Part shown: one piece after another, positions 25,987-34,795 of the stretch
How positions within the stretch are numbered: the first letter of the stretch is position 1
How the letters are laid out: each line of letters begins with the position of its first letter
Assembly: GCA_903951425.1 (NCBI GenBank)
Contig: CAJBBX010000060.1
Span: 1 to 41,045 of the forward strand
Direction of reading: 5' to 3'
Length of the DNA: 41,045 bases
Origin: an uncultured Chthonomonas sp.
Lineage (GTDB): Bacteria; Armatimonadota; Chthonomonadetes; Chthonomonadales; CAJBBX01
Notes under the pieces: generated by a model
Told to the model about the DNA's origin: nothing
The model's database searches: none
The model's input: the letters and a program-made list of their open reading frames with translations, nothing else
Made by a program: the position numbers and the translations under genes

Positions 25987-26013
25987 CGGCCTCCCCGGTT
26001 CTCGGGGAGGCCG
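25987..26013. terminator. Bidirectional hairpin terminator after csp
   Basis: CGGCCTCCCCG and CGGGGAGGCCG make a perfect 11-bp stem with a 5-nt loop (25998-26002). It lies between the convergent csp and 26040 genes. The tail on the plus strand (CGCTCTTGTCT) is only modestly T-rich; on the minus strand the tail reads CGTTGGTTTC. Confidence 0.6.
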
Positions 26014-26039
26014 CGCTCTTGTCTGGCGCCTGGTCTGCC

Positions 26040-27152
26040 CTACTGTCGCACGCCGCGCAGGTGGGCCAGCCAGAGGGTGTTGGCCTGGTCCGCGCCAGGC
26101 GTCAGCGCCGCCAGGTCGATGAGCAGGATCGACTTGATCCTCCCGGGCGTCAGCTTGGCGCCGGGGTCCTTGGTATCATCCGACGGCGCGAAGGCACTGA
26201 ACGGAAGGTCGATCTCCTTCGCCGCGCCGCCGCCAGTTAAGTCCGCCATTGTGTTGAACTTGCCGCCGCCCACCTGCTCGATGATCACCGCGACCTTGGC
26301 ATCCTTCGTCGAGGCCATCATCAGCTTCAGCCGCACGGCGCCGGTCAGCTTGCCCGCCCGGATCGCGCGCATGGCGCCGGCGGGAGTGCCGGTCAGCTGC
26401 TTGTAGTCCAGCTTCAACCCCTTGCCCGTGATGGGCTTGTCCGTCACCACCGCAGCCGCGCAGCCGCCCAACGGCATCCAGAGGAGCTGCGGCCGAACGA
26501 AGGAATCCAGCACGATATCCGCATTGGCCGGTTCGGTGATGGGCTGGGAGCTCAGCGTCACATCATCCAAGAAGAGCGTATGCGGTCCCGGCTTGATCCC
26601 CAGAATCTTGGCGGCCATCTCGGGATCGCCCTGCACAAAGATCTGGCCCATGTCGGCCAGGCCCACCGCCGCCACCTGATCAAGGTCCAGCTTGTTGTTG
26701 GCGTCCTTGGGGTCGTTCTCGCCGTCAGAAAGGGAGAAGTCGTCTGCGGCCAGATGGACCTCCTGCCAGACGTTGGCGGGAACGCAGAACGGCGCGATGT
26801 ACCTAGCTTCCTGCTCCTGAAGCACGACGATGAGGGCCGCCGCGTAGTCGGACTTTATCCAGAAGCGCAACGACCGCGTGGCCGCGGGCAGGCCGCCGGG
26901 CACCGGCACCAGGGCCAGGCTGACCTCGCCCTTCTTCACCTCGTACTCGAACTTCAGCGCAGACTTGCCGCTGTGCGCCTGACCGGCCGCTTGTGTCAAC
27001 GATACACGGGCGGTGGCCCCCATCGCCGTCCAGCCGTGGTCGGTATCCTCGAAAGTATGCTGCACCAGCGCCTGCGGTGCGGGCGTCTGGGCCAGTGCAG
27101 GTACACAGAGCGCTGCGGCCAGGGCCGGGCCGATCCACAGACCAAGTCTCAT
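26040..27152 (-). CDS. Secreted protein with two CBM-like beta-sandwich domains
   Basis: 370 residues starting at ATG 27152, with CGGAGG upstream and a signal peptide (MRLGLWIGPALAAALCVPALA). The N-terminal half (about 25-185) resembles a CBM/CIA30-type jelly roll: FEDTDHGWTAMG, HSGKSALKFEYEV, SLRFWIKSD and WQEVHLAADDF. A second, similar sandwich covers about 245-370 (AVRLKLMMASTKDAKVAVII, IDLPFSAF, IKSILLIDLAAL). No catalytic domain is visible, so a binding or structural role outside the cell is the best inference. A TACAAT -10-like box lies 14 bp upstream of the start. Confidence 0.6.
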   Translation of the reverse strand: MRLGLWIGPALAAALCVPALAQTPAPQALVQHTFEDTDHGWTAMGATARVSLTQAAGQAHSGKSALKFEYEVKKGEVSLALVPVPGGLPAATRSLRFWIKSDYAAALIVVLQEQEARYIAPFCVPANVWQEVHLAADDFSLSDGENDPKDANNKLDLDQVAAVGLADMGQIFVQGDPEMAAKILGIKPGPHTLFLDDVTLSSQPITEPANADIVLDSFVRPQLLWMPLGGCAAAVVTDKPITGKGLKLDYKQLTGTPAGAMRAIRAGKLTGAVRLKLMMASTKDAKVAVIIEQVGGGKFNTMADLTGGGAAKEIDLPFSAFAPSDDTKDPGAKLTPGRIKSILLIDLAALTPGADQANTLWLAHLRGVRQ

Positions 27153-27240
27153 TGCCGGACCTCCGATTGTATTGCGGCGCACACAGCCCAACGCCGTGCG
27201 GCGCACAACTAAGGATTACGCGCGGCGCCCCTGTCCGGTT

Positions 27241-27579
27241 TTACCCGGGAGGCCAACCCAGCGCCCGGCCGCCCAGAATGTGCATATGGACGTGCATGAC
27301 GAGCTGTCCGCCGTCGGGTCCATAGTTGACCACGACGCGGTAGCCCGACGCCTCGACGCCCATGGCGCGCGCCGCCTTCACAGCCGCCTGCAGGTAGCGC
27401 CCGGCCAACCCCTCATCCGCCAGGTCGGCCAGCGTGGCCACGTGGACTCGGGGTATCAGCACGCCGTGCAGGGGCGCCTGCGGGTCGATATCGCGAAAGG
27501 CGACGAACTCGTCGTCCTGGTACATGATGTCGGCGGGAATGGCCCCCGCCGCGATCTTGCAGAAGATGCATCCATCCAT
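27241..27579 (-). CDS. HIT-family (Hint-type) nucleotide-binding hydrolase
   Basis: 112 residues, the usual length of HINT proteins. Members hydrolyse purine nucleoside phosphoramidates and related AMP conjugates. The zinc-type N-terminus MDGCIFCKIAAGAIPAD is intact, and the histidine triad is HVHMH at 96-100 preceded by GQLVM and followed by ILGGR. The start at 27579 has AGGAGG upstream; longer frames contain only shadow sequence. The gene is divergent from the ABC ATPase, 84 bp away. Confidence 0.94.
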   Translation of the reverse strand: MDGCIFCKIAAGAIPADIMYQDDEFVAFRDIDPQAPLHGVLIPRVHVATLADLADEGLAGRYLQAAVKAARAMGVEASGYRVVVNYGPDGGQLVMHVHMHILGGRALGWPPG

Positions 27580-27648
27580 GGTCCGGCCTCCTAGGTGTAT
27601 GGCCCTACCGTTCGACGCGGAAGCCCCCCTCTCCTCCGGCGGGACCGC

Positions 27649-27657
27649 TGGTATCCT
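27649..27657 (+). promoter_or_regulatory. Extended -10 element, possible leaderless start
   Basis: TGG-TATCCT (27649-27657) ends only six bases before the ATG at 27664. If used, transcription would begin at or next to the A of the start codon. No Shine-Dalgarno is seen for this gene, which agrees with a leaderless message. Confidence 0.35.
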
Positions 27658-27663
27658 GTTCGC

Positions 27664-28677
27664 ATGAACGCCGCCCTCCTTGAGGTCACCGACCTGCAGA
27701 AGCGATTCACCGTCAACCGGCGCCAGGGGCTCCGCACATTGCGCGAGACCGTGCGGGCAGTGGACGGGGTGGACCTGCGCCTGCAGGCCGGCGAGACGTT
27801 CGGGCTGGTGGGCGAGAGCGGCTGCGGCAAGAGCACCGCGGGGCGGGCCATCCTGCGGCTGATCGAGCCCAGCGGCGGCACGGTGCGGTTCGAGGGCGTC
27901 GACCTGCTGGGCCTCGGACCTGAGGCGCTCCGGCAGACGCGGCGCCGGCTGGGCATGGTCTTCCAGGATCCCATGTCCGCGCTCAATCCCCGCATGAGCG
28001 TCGGCGAGGCCGTGGCGGAGCCGCTGATCGCGCACAGGCTGGCGGATCGCAAGGAAGCCCGCGACCGCGTCGCCACGCTGCTGGCGCAGGTGGGGCTGGA
28101 GCCTTCCCACATGTCGCGCTACCCGCACGAGTTCTCAGGCGGCCAGCGGCAGCGCATCGGCATCGCCCGCGCCATCGCCACGGAGCCGCGCCTGCTCGTG
28201 CTGGATGAGCCGATCTCGGCGCTGGATGTCTCCGTGCGGGCGCAGGTGCTGAACCTGCTTATGGACCTGCAGGAGAGCCTCGGCATGGCCTACCTGCTCA
28301 TCGCCCACGACCTCTCGGTGGTGCGCCACGCCTGCAGCCGCGTAGCCGTCATGTACCTCGGCATCATCGTAGAGGAGGGGCCGGCCGAGACGCTCTTCTC
28401 CAGCCCGCTGCACCCCTACACGCGAGCGCTCGCCATGGCCGCTCCGTCGCCGGACCCCACGCGCCGCGCCGTGCGCGCGCCGCTGCAGGGTGACGTGCCC
28501 ACATCGGTGGAGATCCCCTCCGGCTGCAGGTTCCGCACGCGCTGTCCGCTGGCCGTCCCCCGCTGCACCGAGGAGCGCCCCCCGCTCATCGAGGCCGCGC
28601 CCGGCCGCCGCGTCGCTTGCTTCCGGGCCGGCGAGGCCCCCGAGGCTACGGCTCCGCCGCCAGCGCGCCTCGCATGA
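27664..28677 (+). CDS. Oligopeptide/dipeptide ABC transporter ATP-binding protein (OppF/DppF type)
   Basis: 337 residues. It is the cytoplasmic ATPase that would power a peptide or oligosaccharide importer. Walker A is GESGCGKST at 50-58, the Q-loop [15 protein letters not shown], signature [13 protein letters not shown] near 158, Walker [13 protein letters not shown], and H-switch IAHDLS. The C-terminal oligo_HPY extension is present ([24 protein letters not shown]). No DppD, permease or solute-binding gene is adjacent, so it is an orphan subunit. The 3' end overlaps the convergent GH84 gene by 32 bp. Confidence 0.9.
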   Translation: MNAALLEVTDLQKRFTVNRRQGLRTLRETVRAVDGVDLRLQAGETFGLVGESGCGKSTAGRAILRLIEPSGGTVRFEGVDLLGLGPEALRQTRRRLGMVFQDPMSALNPRMSVGEAVAEPLIAHRLADRKEARDRVATLLAQVGLEPSHMSRYPHEFSGGQRQRIGIARAIATEPRLLVLDEPISALDVSVRAQVLNLLMDLQESLGMAYLLIAHDLSVVRHACSRVAVMYLGIIVEEGPAETLFSSPLHPYTRALAMAAPSPDPTRRAVRAPLQGDVPTSVEIPSGCRFRTRCPLAVPRCTEERPPLIEAAPGRRVACFRAGEAPEATAPPPARLA

Positions 28678-30397
28678 ACGCCACGTCGGCGGCCAGCGTT
28701 CGCCGCTCCGCGCGATAGCGGCCGGGGAAGAGGCGCCCCAGGTCGCGGAGTAGCCTCCCCGATGCGTCGGTGTAGGCCTCGGCGGCCGAGCGTCCCTGCG
28801 GCAGGGCGATGAGCTTTACGAAACGGTCGCGCACGGGGTTCGTCGACGTGCTGGGCGGCGCGTAGAGCAGGAAGCCCGGATAGGCCTCCACCAGCCTCCG
28901 CAGGCAGTCCGCCTGCGGCCGTGAGTCCGCGCAGAGCAGCAGCGCTTGTCCGAGGGCCTCCTCGGGATCGTAGGCCGCCGGGTTGTAGGCATACTCCGCG
29001 CAGGTAAGCATGGGGAGGCGGTTGGCCTCGTTCTGGGTGCACATGGAGTTGCTCATGTACCCCTCAGCCGCGCGGCAGAGGTCGGCGTCGCGGTTCACCA
29101 GCGGGCCCAGGTGCATGGTGGGCGTGTTGTCGTTCACCGGGTAGTTGTCCCAGATGAAGAGCTTATGGCCAGCGGCAGCGCCGTAGGCCTCGGCGGCCTT
29201 GCGGGTGATGCCGCCCACCACGCCCGCGCCGGTCCAGAAGAGCCGCACGTCGGGGTCCAGCTCGCGCGCCAGCGTCTGGAGGTAGGTGCGCTCCGCCGGG
29301 TCGCTTCCGTCGCCCCAGTAGATGGTCGGAGTGAAGATCATCCGTGCGCCGGGGTCCTTGCGCTTCAGGCGGCGCGTCAGCTCGTTCACCACGCGGGCCT
29401 GCCCGGAGGGGTCGATCCCCTGGCTGATATCGTCCAGCGAGACATTGAACGAGCGCACGCCCCGCGACTGAGCCCATGCGTAGTGGCTCCAGAGGGCCTC
29501 CAGGTCGGCGGTCTTGGCGTAGTCCAGCGGCCGGGCGCTGCTCAGGTTGGGGTTCATGCTGAAGCAGAAGGCGATACCCGCCGCCGCGCATTTGCGCATG
29601 ACCCCTTCATATGCTCGGCGCTTGGCCGCCGGCAACGGCTCCCACCAGCGGTTGGAGCGCCCGTCGCCGAAGGGGTAGTGCTCCACGTCGAACATGCTCG
29701 CGTAGCAGTTCATCAGGAAGTTCATGCGGCCCTTCACGAGCCACGGTATTTCGGCCAGATACTGCTCGGGCCGCCACATCCAGCCCTTGATGCCGCGCAC
29801 GGCGAAGCCGGGCTCCACTCCGGCCGGAAGCGGCCTGGGGAAGGGACGCCACGACGCCGGGATGGCTACGCGGAAGTCACGGGCCAAGTCGCGCCGGAAC
29901 ACGAAGCCCGGCGGCGCCACGGCGCAACGGGCCACCATGAACCAGGGCGGCATGCCGACGCGGCCCTCGGGCTCGCGGTTTTCGATGCGCAGCGTGTTGT
30001 CGCCTGGCTTGAGCAGGCCGTCCGGGATCGGCCAACTGCGCACCTGCCACCCCTTGTCCGGGAAGCCGCTCTTGCCGGCGAAGAGCTCCCGGCCGTTGAG
30101 CAGGACCGCGATGGCGCACTGCCCCTCGAAGTCGTCATCCACCGCCTTCAGATAGAGGCGAAGCGGCCCCGCCGGCCATGCGTCGCGGATTAAGCGCCCT
30201 TCCATGACCGACCGGGCGCCGGTGGGAGCGGCGTAGATGAAATTGCAGCGCAACTCGGAGCCGCGAATGCCGCCGAACAGGTCGGCCGCCCCGCCTGCCA
30301 AGTCCCCGCCGGCCAGTCCCGCGACGGGCGACTGGCCTCCGGCGACGGTTGCGGCACACAGGGCCGCCAGGGCCGCCGCCAGCGGTTGCCATCGCAT
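28646..30397 (-). CDS. Secreted GH84 beta-N-acetylglucosaminidase-like enzyme
   Basis: 583 residues from the ATG at 30397, which exposes a signal peptide ([21 protein letters not shown]). Residues about 30-170 are a beta-sandwich ([32 protein letters not shown]). The TIM barrel begins with [15 protein letters not shown] and carries the GH84 hallmarks: the Asp pair in SLDDIS near 319, which in the family serves substrate-assisted catalysis, and WDNYPVNDN near 414. GH84 enzymes remove beta-linked GlcNAc; the export signal suggests scavenging of glycoprotein or chitin-like material. It starts five bases after the stop of the 31278 gene, so the two form an operon. Confidence 0.85.
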   Translation of the reverse strand: MRWQPLAAALAALCAATVAGGQSPVAGLAGGDLAGGAADLFGGIRGSELRCNFIYAAPTGARSVMEGRLIRDAWPAGPLRLYLKAVDDDFEGQCAIAVLLNGRELFAGKSGFPDKGWQVRSWPIPDGLLKPGDNTLRIENREPEGRVGMPPWFMVARCAVAPPGFVFRRDLARDFRVAIPASWRPFPRPLPAGVEPGFAVRGIKGWMWRPEQYLAEIPWLVKGRMNFLMNCYASMFDVEHYPFGDGRSNRWWEPLPAAKRRAYEGVMRKCAAAGIAFCFSMNPNLSSARPLDYAKTADLEALWSHYAWAQSRGVRSFNVSLDDISQGIDPSGQARVVNELTRRLKRKDPGARMIFTPTIYWGDGSDPAERTYLQTLARELDPDVRLFWTGAGVVGGITRKAAEAYGAAAGHKLFIWDNYPVNDNTPTMHLGPLVNRDADLCRAAEGYMSNSMCTQNEANRLPMLTCAEYAYNPAAYDPEEALGQALLLCADSRPQADCLRRLVEAYPGFLLYAPPSTSTNPVRDRFVKLIALPQGRSAAEAYTDASGRLLRDLGRLFPGRYRAERRTLAADVAFMRGALAAEP

Positions 30398-30402
30398 AGC
30401 CG

Positions 30403-31278
30403 TCAGTTCACCTGGATCAGCAAGCGTTGGATCTGCCGGTTGATGCCGTCGTTGGTCCTCTGCCGCTCCTTCAGGATGCTGGCGTCGGTATCGCGGCCAT
30501 GCTTGAATGTGCCGGCCACCGTTCCGGTGCGCTGCTCGGCGGCCCGCACCTCGGCGTCCAGCCACTTCATGTTGATCTGGATGGAGTTCTGCACCTTCTG
30601 CAGGATGGGCACCGCTTTGGCGAACTGCGGCACGGGCGCCCGGAAGGTGATGGTGCTCTTGCTCTTCCAGAGCCCCACGCCCAGCTTGATGCTGTCCTCC
30701 ACGGCCGCGAACATGAGCTGCCGGTAGCGGACGCCGCCCTCGGTATACTCCACGGCCACCAGCGAGGCCTGGTAGACCAGCGGGAGCGTCACGCCCATGA
30801 GCGCGCGCAGCTTGTTGAGCGCCGCCTCGGCCTCGGGCACCGCGACCTGGCTCAGCACGCGGACGTTCTGCGCCGCGGGCGAGGTGCGCGGGAGGATCAC
30901 CTGCAGCAGGTAGTTGGCCGGGCCCATGCGCGGCATGGAAAGGCAGCCGTTGCACTGCGAGCCGGGCGGAAACATGCCGCCGGCGGGCGACGAGGTCATG
31001 TCGATGAACTGCACGTCGGGGAGCCACATACCTCGGATGGAGCCTGCCGCGTTGTTCTGCACGGTCCACTCCACCTTGGCCTCGGTGGCGTTCAGCGCGC
31101 CGGCCGCGTCGGGCCCCCAGTGGGTGACGCCGCCGATGGCCTTCCAGCCGGCGGGCACCTGCGCGGTGAAGGCTTTCTGGTTGCGCTCAACGTACTTCAC
31201 GAACTTTGTCTGGCCTGCCGCCGGCAACGCGCCGACAACGCAAGACAGAAACAGGATGGTGCGAAGCGATCGATGCAT
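30403..31278 (-). CDS. Secreted protein of unknown function
   Basis: 291 residues from the ATG at 31278, with GGAGGAGCGCC upstream and a signal peptide (MHRSLRTILFLSCVVGALPAAG). No family is recognised. Visible: a mixed alpha/beta first half with WKAIGGVTHWG and an isolated CNGC cysteine pair; then a charged helical second half (AEAALNKLRALMG, AKAVPILQKVQNSIQINMKW) ending in a likely coiled segment (KERQRTNDGINRQIQRLL). It precedes the GH84 gene in an operon and may assist it, but that is only context. Confidence 0.7.
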   Translation of the reverse strand: MHRSLRTILFLSCVVGALPAAGQTKFVKYVERNQKAFTAQVPAGWKAIGGVTHWGPDAAGALNATEAKVEWTVQNNAAGSIRGMWLPDVQFIDMTSSPAGGMFPPGSQCNGCLSMPRMGPANYLLQVILPRTSPAAQNVRVLSQVAVPEAEAALNKLRALMGVTLPLVYQASLVAVEYTEGGVRYRQLMFAAVEDSIKLGVGLWKSKSTITFRAPVPQFAKAVPILQKVQNSIQINMKWLDAEVRAAEQRTGTVAGTFKHGRDTDASILKERQRTNDGINRQIQRLLIQVN

Positions 31279-31595
31279 GGCGCTCCTCCGAAGCGACGGC
31301 TTCCCGGAATGGGTGCGGCGTCTGGCCGGCACGGAGGGTAGATACGCCCCGCACCACGGGATCACCTGCCGGAGGGGACTATGGGGCTGAGGAAGCGTTG
31401 GACTGAGGGCAGGTGAGTCAATACGGTCAATAATGTAAGTAACGTTATTCTTTTGACTGTATTGAATTTATTGGCGGTTTTATCGATGAACCTGGCGTGC
31501 GTCTTGGTCTCGGCAGGGGAGCATGCCTCGGTGCGCTTCACCTGCCCGCGCCGGGTAGGCTTGAACGTGTGCTGCTTGCGCCAAGGAGTTCCGTG
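31279..31595. other. Divergent intergenic region with AT-rich island
   Basis: This 317-bp gap separates the divergent 31278 and 31596 genes. It holds the third phased palindrome (31417-31475) in a markedly AT-rich patch (about 31415-31490) within an otherwise GC-rich window, and a TAGGCT box at 31556-31561 that could serve the plus-strand gene. I see nothing else. Confidence 0.6.
31417..31475. repeat. Phased GTCAA palindrome, copy 3 (3+3 units, AT-rich)
   Basis: Left hexamers start at 31417, 31426 and 31435 (GTCAAT, GTCAAT, GTAAGT). Right hexamers start at 31452, 31461 and 31470 (TTTGAC, ATTGAA, ATTGGC). The period is again 9 bp and the arms are symmetrical about 31446, with an 11-bp centre starting AACGTT. 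It is a diverged, shorter relative of the copies at 6059 and 8923. Confidence 0.7.
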
Positions 31596-32447
31596 ATGCT
31601 TGCCCCATGGTTGCCCGCCCTGCTCTGGGCCCTCGCCTTGCCGCCAGGGCCGCCGCCTGCGGCTCGGCTTATCATCGCCTCCGAACGGGGTAGCTGCGGC
31701 GTGCTCCAGCTCTACATGGCCGCTGCCGACGGCTCCGGCGCCAAGCGCATTACGCACGGCGATGCCGTGGAGCCCGAGGGCGTCTTCTCTCCCGACGGCG
31801 CCCGCATCGCCTGCACCGTGGCGGACCCGGTCCACAACACGTCCGACATCGCCGTCATGGCCGCCGACGGCTCAGGCCTGCGCCGCCTGGTTGTTGCCAG
31901 GGGCAAGCAGCAGTGCTGCGGGTCCAGTTGGTCGCCCGACGGCAAGCGCATCGCCTACGCCGTGCTGGAGCGGCCCTCCGGTGGCGGCGCGGCCTGCAGT
32001 ATCTGGGTGGTTCCGGCCGACGGAGGAGCGGCCACGCGGCTGGGCGAGGGCATGCTGCCGGCCTGGTCGCCGAACGGCAACGCGATCCTCTTCACCGTGG
32101 TCCCTGCCGATTCGGGCGAGAAGAAGCCCGCCATCCACCGCATGGACGCCGACGGCGGGCGTCCAGGCCCGCTGCTGTCCGATGCCGCCATGGCCGCGTG
32201 GTCGCCCGACGGGCGGCGGATCGCGTACATCGGCATCGGCGAGCGCGGCGCCATGAACGTCTTCACCTGCGCGGCCGACGGCAAGGACCGCAAGCAGCTG
32301 ACCACGCTGGACGACCCCTTTGTCTGCGGCCCGCAGTGGACGCCGGACGGCAAGCCCCGGCAACTGACCCGGGAGGGCGGCATATACTTCGTGGGTGGCG
32401 GCAGTGGCGTCTTTCTGCTGAGGGCCGTGCTGGCTGGACCCGGTTAG
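31596..32447 (+). CDS. Secreted TolB-like WD40/PD40 beta-propeller protein
   Basis: 283 residues from the ATG at 31596, with AAGGAG seven bases upstream and a short hydrophobic signal (MLAPWLPALLWALALPPG). At least five PD40 repeats are visible with the usual SPDG core: VFSPDGARIACTV, WSPDGKRIAYAV, WSPNGNAILFTV, WSPDGRRIAYIG and WTPDGKPRQL. Such propellers bind proteins or small ligands; no catalytic domain is attached. It is 13 bp before the PHP-domain gene, so the two are probably co-transcribed. Confidence 0.85.
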   Translation: MLAPWLPALLWALALPPGPPPAARLIIASERGSCGVLQLYMAAADGSGAKRITHGDAVEPEGVFSPDGARIACTVADPVHNTSDIAVMAADGSGLRRLVVARGKQQCCGSSWSPDGKRIAYAVLERPSGGGAACSIWVVPADGGAATRLGEGMLPAWSPNGNAILFTVVPADSGEKKPAIHRMDADGGRPGPLLSDAAMAAWSPDGRRIAYIGIGERGAMNVFTCAADGKDRKQLTTLDDPFVCGPQWTPDGKPRQLTREGGIYFVGGGSGVFLLRAVLAGPG

Positions 32448-32460
32448 GGTGGGCACAGTC

Positions 32461-34134
32461 ATGGTGCGTGTGCATCTCAGGGTGCGCGACGAGCGAGCGA
32501 ACCCGTCGCCGTTCCGGGCCGACATCCTGGTTCCCGGAGCCCGGAGCCGTGCCGTCTGGAGTGTCGACGGATGCGCCGAGCTCGAGGCGCCGCCGGGAGC
32601 CACGCTGAGGGTGAGCCGGGGGTTTGACCACGATGCCGTGGAGCTGGCAGTCGGTCCAGCCAGCGATCAGCGGCTGGAGGCCGTCCTCGTTCGGCGGTTC
32701 GACGCCAGGAAGTGGGGATGGTACGGCGGCGACAACCACGTGCATGTGGTGCATGACCCGTCGTCCGACCCCTCTCTCGATATCGCCTACGGAGCGCGAT
32801 TGGCCCAGTCCGAGGGGCTCGACTACATCCAGCTGGCGTACCAGTGGGAGCCCACCGGCGCCTGGCCCGACGCTGCCGAACTGGACCTGCGGTGCCGCGA
32901 GGCGTCCCGTCCCGGCGTGGCCGTGAGCTGGAACGTGGAGACGCCCAAGTCCTTCATCGAGGAGGACGACGGCGGCGAGACGGGCGACCTCCATTGCCTG
33001 GGCCACGGCTGGACGGTGGGACTGAGGGACATCTCCCGCGGGCCGGGCTGGTTCCACTCGGGGCCCAACTACCGCGTGCTGCAGGAGGTCGCGAGGCAGG
33101 GCGGCGTGGCCGGGGTCGCGCACCCCACCCGTAGCTGGACCCACAAGGGCAACCTGGTCTCCAACCGCAACTCCGAGTTGCCGTTCGATATGGTGGCGGG
33201 AGGGCCCTACGCGGCCATCGACATCCTGAACGACGGGCCCGCGGGCTTCTTCGCCGATGAGCGGGTCTGGTACACGCTCCTGAACCTGGGGTACCGCATT
33301 GCGGGCACGGCCAACAGCGACGCCTGCCTGGATCGCGGCGCCGGGCCCGGCCGGCTGCGAACCTACGTGCGGGTCCGCGGCGACTTCACCTGGGACAAGG
33401 TGGTCGAGGCCATACGGGCCGGCCGGGTGGTGGCCAGTTCGGGCCCCTTCGTGCGCTGGAGCGTGGCCGGGCTGCCGCCGGGGTCCGAGTTCGCGTCGGA
33501 TGGCCGCGTGCGGCGGGCCGTGATGCGCGTTTGGTCCGCCCCGCAGCCCGCCGAGCGGCTCACGGCGGTGCAGCTCATCCGCTGCGGCGAGGTGGTGCGC
33601 GCATGGGACCTGCGCAACCTTGGCATTCGGAGCTGGTCGGGGGCCTTCGACCTGCGAGCCGACGAGTTCGCCTGGTACACATTGCGCGTCCTCTCCAACC
33701 CCGTCGCCGCACCGGAGACGCCGCCGGCGGTGGCCGTGGGGGGCGTCATCTGGTTCCTGCCGTCCGGCTTCCGCCGCCCCGAGCCGACGCCGGCCTGCGT
33801 CGACCTCAGCGCTGTGGATGAGGCCGGGCGGCCTGTCTCCGGCGCCGCAGTGGCCGTCATTGACGCCGAGAGGGAGGTCGCGCGGTTCGCTACGGACGCC
33901 GACGGCCGGGTTCGCATCACCGCGCCGGCCACGGCCTGCCTCAACGTGGCGGCGGCGGGCTTCGCGCCGGGGGAGCGGCGCATCTTCACCGATTGCCCGG
34001 AGATTCTGGAGGCCTGCATCGCCACCGATACGGCGTGGGCGAGCCTTCACCAGCCTACCACGTATCACAGCATGCGGCGCCTGCTGAGCGGCCTCAGGAT
34101 GCGCGTCACGCTCCGGTCCATGCCGTCCGCTTGA
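32461..34134 (+). CDS. PHP-domain metallohydrolase, CehA/McbA family
   Basis: 557 residues from the ATG at 32461; GGTGGG lies seven bases upstream. A GTG at 32449 would add four residues. The PHP core starts at about residue 85 with YGGDNHVHVVHD, whose histidines and Asp would bind metal, and continues with GLDYIQLAYQWE, GVAGVAHPTRSW (a further ligand His) and IAGTANSDACLD. Relatives include CehA carbaryl hydrolase and many uncharacterised phosphoesterases. A C-terminal beta domain (about 435-520; VDEAGRPVSGAAVAVIDAE) resembles a carboxypeptidase-regulatory-like fold. There is no signal peptide. Its substrate is unknown. Confidence 0.82.
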   Translation: MVRVHLRVRDERANPSPFRADILVPGARSRAVWSVDGCAELEAPPGATLRVSRGFDHDAVELAVGPASDQRLEAVLVRRFDARKWGWYGGDNHVHVVHDPSSDPSLDIAYGARLAQSEGLDYIQLAYQWEPTGAWPDAAELDLRCREASRPGVAVSWNVETPKSFIEEDDGGETGDLHCLGHGWTVGLRDISRGPGWFHSGPNYRVLQEVARQGGVAGVAHPTRSWTHKGNLVSNRNSELPFDMVAGGPYAAIDILNDGPAGFFADERVWYTLLNLGYRIAGTANSDACLDRGAGPGRLRTYVRVRGDFTWDKVVEAIRAGRVVASSGPFVRWSVAGLPPGSEFASDGRVRRAVMRVWSAPQPAERLTAVQLIRCGEVVRAWDLRNLGIRSWSGAFDLRADEFAWYTLRVLSNPVAAPETPPAVAVGGVIWFLPSGFRRPEPTPACVDLSAVDEAGRPVSGAAVAVIDAEREVARFATDADGRVRITAPATACLNVAAAGFAPGERRIFTDCPEILEACIATDTAWASLHQPTTYHSMRRLLSGLRMRVTLRSMPSA

Positions 34135-34195
34135 GGCTTCCGTGTATGCTAAGTGAAAGGGCCGCACCGTTGCATCCAACAAGCAGGAGGAGAGG

Positions 34196-34783
34196 TTGGC
34201 AGCAACGACGGCGGCCGGAACCGGGATCACCACTGGATTGAGCGCCGGCGCCACCGACAGGTCAGCGGATGCACGATTGCTTGCCGACGCACGGGCGGGC
34301 GATGGGCGTGCGCTCGGCCGGTTGCTGGAGCCCCACGAAGCGCCGCTCTACCGGCTCTGCCTGGGCGTGCTGCACCACCCGCAGGACGCCGAGGACGCTG
34401 TGCAGGAGGCCTTCATCCGGGCCATCAAGTCCTTGGGCGGCTTCCGCGCCGACGCCAACCTGCGCACCTGGCTCTACCGGATCGCGCTCAACGTCTGCCT
34501 GGAGCGAAAGCGTAGCGCCAAGCCCGTGGAGCCGCTCTACGAGGAGACGCTGGTGACGGAGGCCGACTCGCTCGAGGACGCCGTGCTGGCGCGGATGCGG
34601 GCGATGCAGGCGCTGGCCACACTCAAGCCGCAGCACCGCGCCGCACTGGTGATGAAGGAAGTCGAAGGCTTCAGCGTCGAGGAGATCGGCGCCGCCATGG
34701 GCTGGAACCGCAAGAAGGCCGAGAACGAGCTGTACCAGGCACGCCGCGCCCTGGCTGAGTGGCGGCTGGCGCAGCAGGAGTAA
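34196..34783 (+). CDS. ECF-type RNA polymerase sigma factor
   Basis: 195 residues from a TTG codon; AGGAGG lies five bases upstream, and no in-frame ATG occurs before the sigma-2 domain. Region 2 spans about 30-105 (PLYRLCLGVLHHPQDAEDAV, QEAFIRAIKSLGGF, LRTWLYRIALNVCLERKR) and region 4 about 135-190 (LATLKPQHRAALVMKEVEG, SVEEIGAAMGWNRKKAENEL). It would direct transcription of a specific stress or nutrient regulon when released. The membrane protein 12 bp downstream is its probable anti-sigma. A TATGCT -10-like box is at 34145-34150. Confidence 0.92.
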   Translation: MAATTAAGTGITTGLSAGATDRSADARLLADARAGDGRALGRLLEPHEAPLYRLCLGVLHHPQDAEDAVQEAFIRAIKSLGGFRADANLRTWLYRIALNVCLERKRSAKPVEPLYEETLVTEADSLEDAVLARMRAMQALATLKPQHRAALVMKEVEGFSVEEIGAAMGWNRKKAENELYQARRALAEWRLAQQE

Positions 34784-34795
34784 CGAGACAGACTG

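Noticed and set aside
32449..32461. GTG start for the PHP-domain gene at 32449
   Set aside because: It has no spaced Shine-Dalgarno; the GGTGGG between the two candidates serves the ATG at 32461.
32263..34254. 663-codon minus-strand frame antisense to the PHP gene
   Set aside because: No domain or signal; the plus-strand frame carries PHP motifs and a ribosome binding site.
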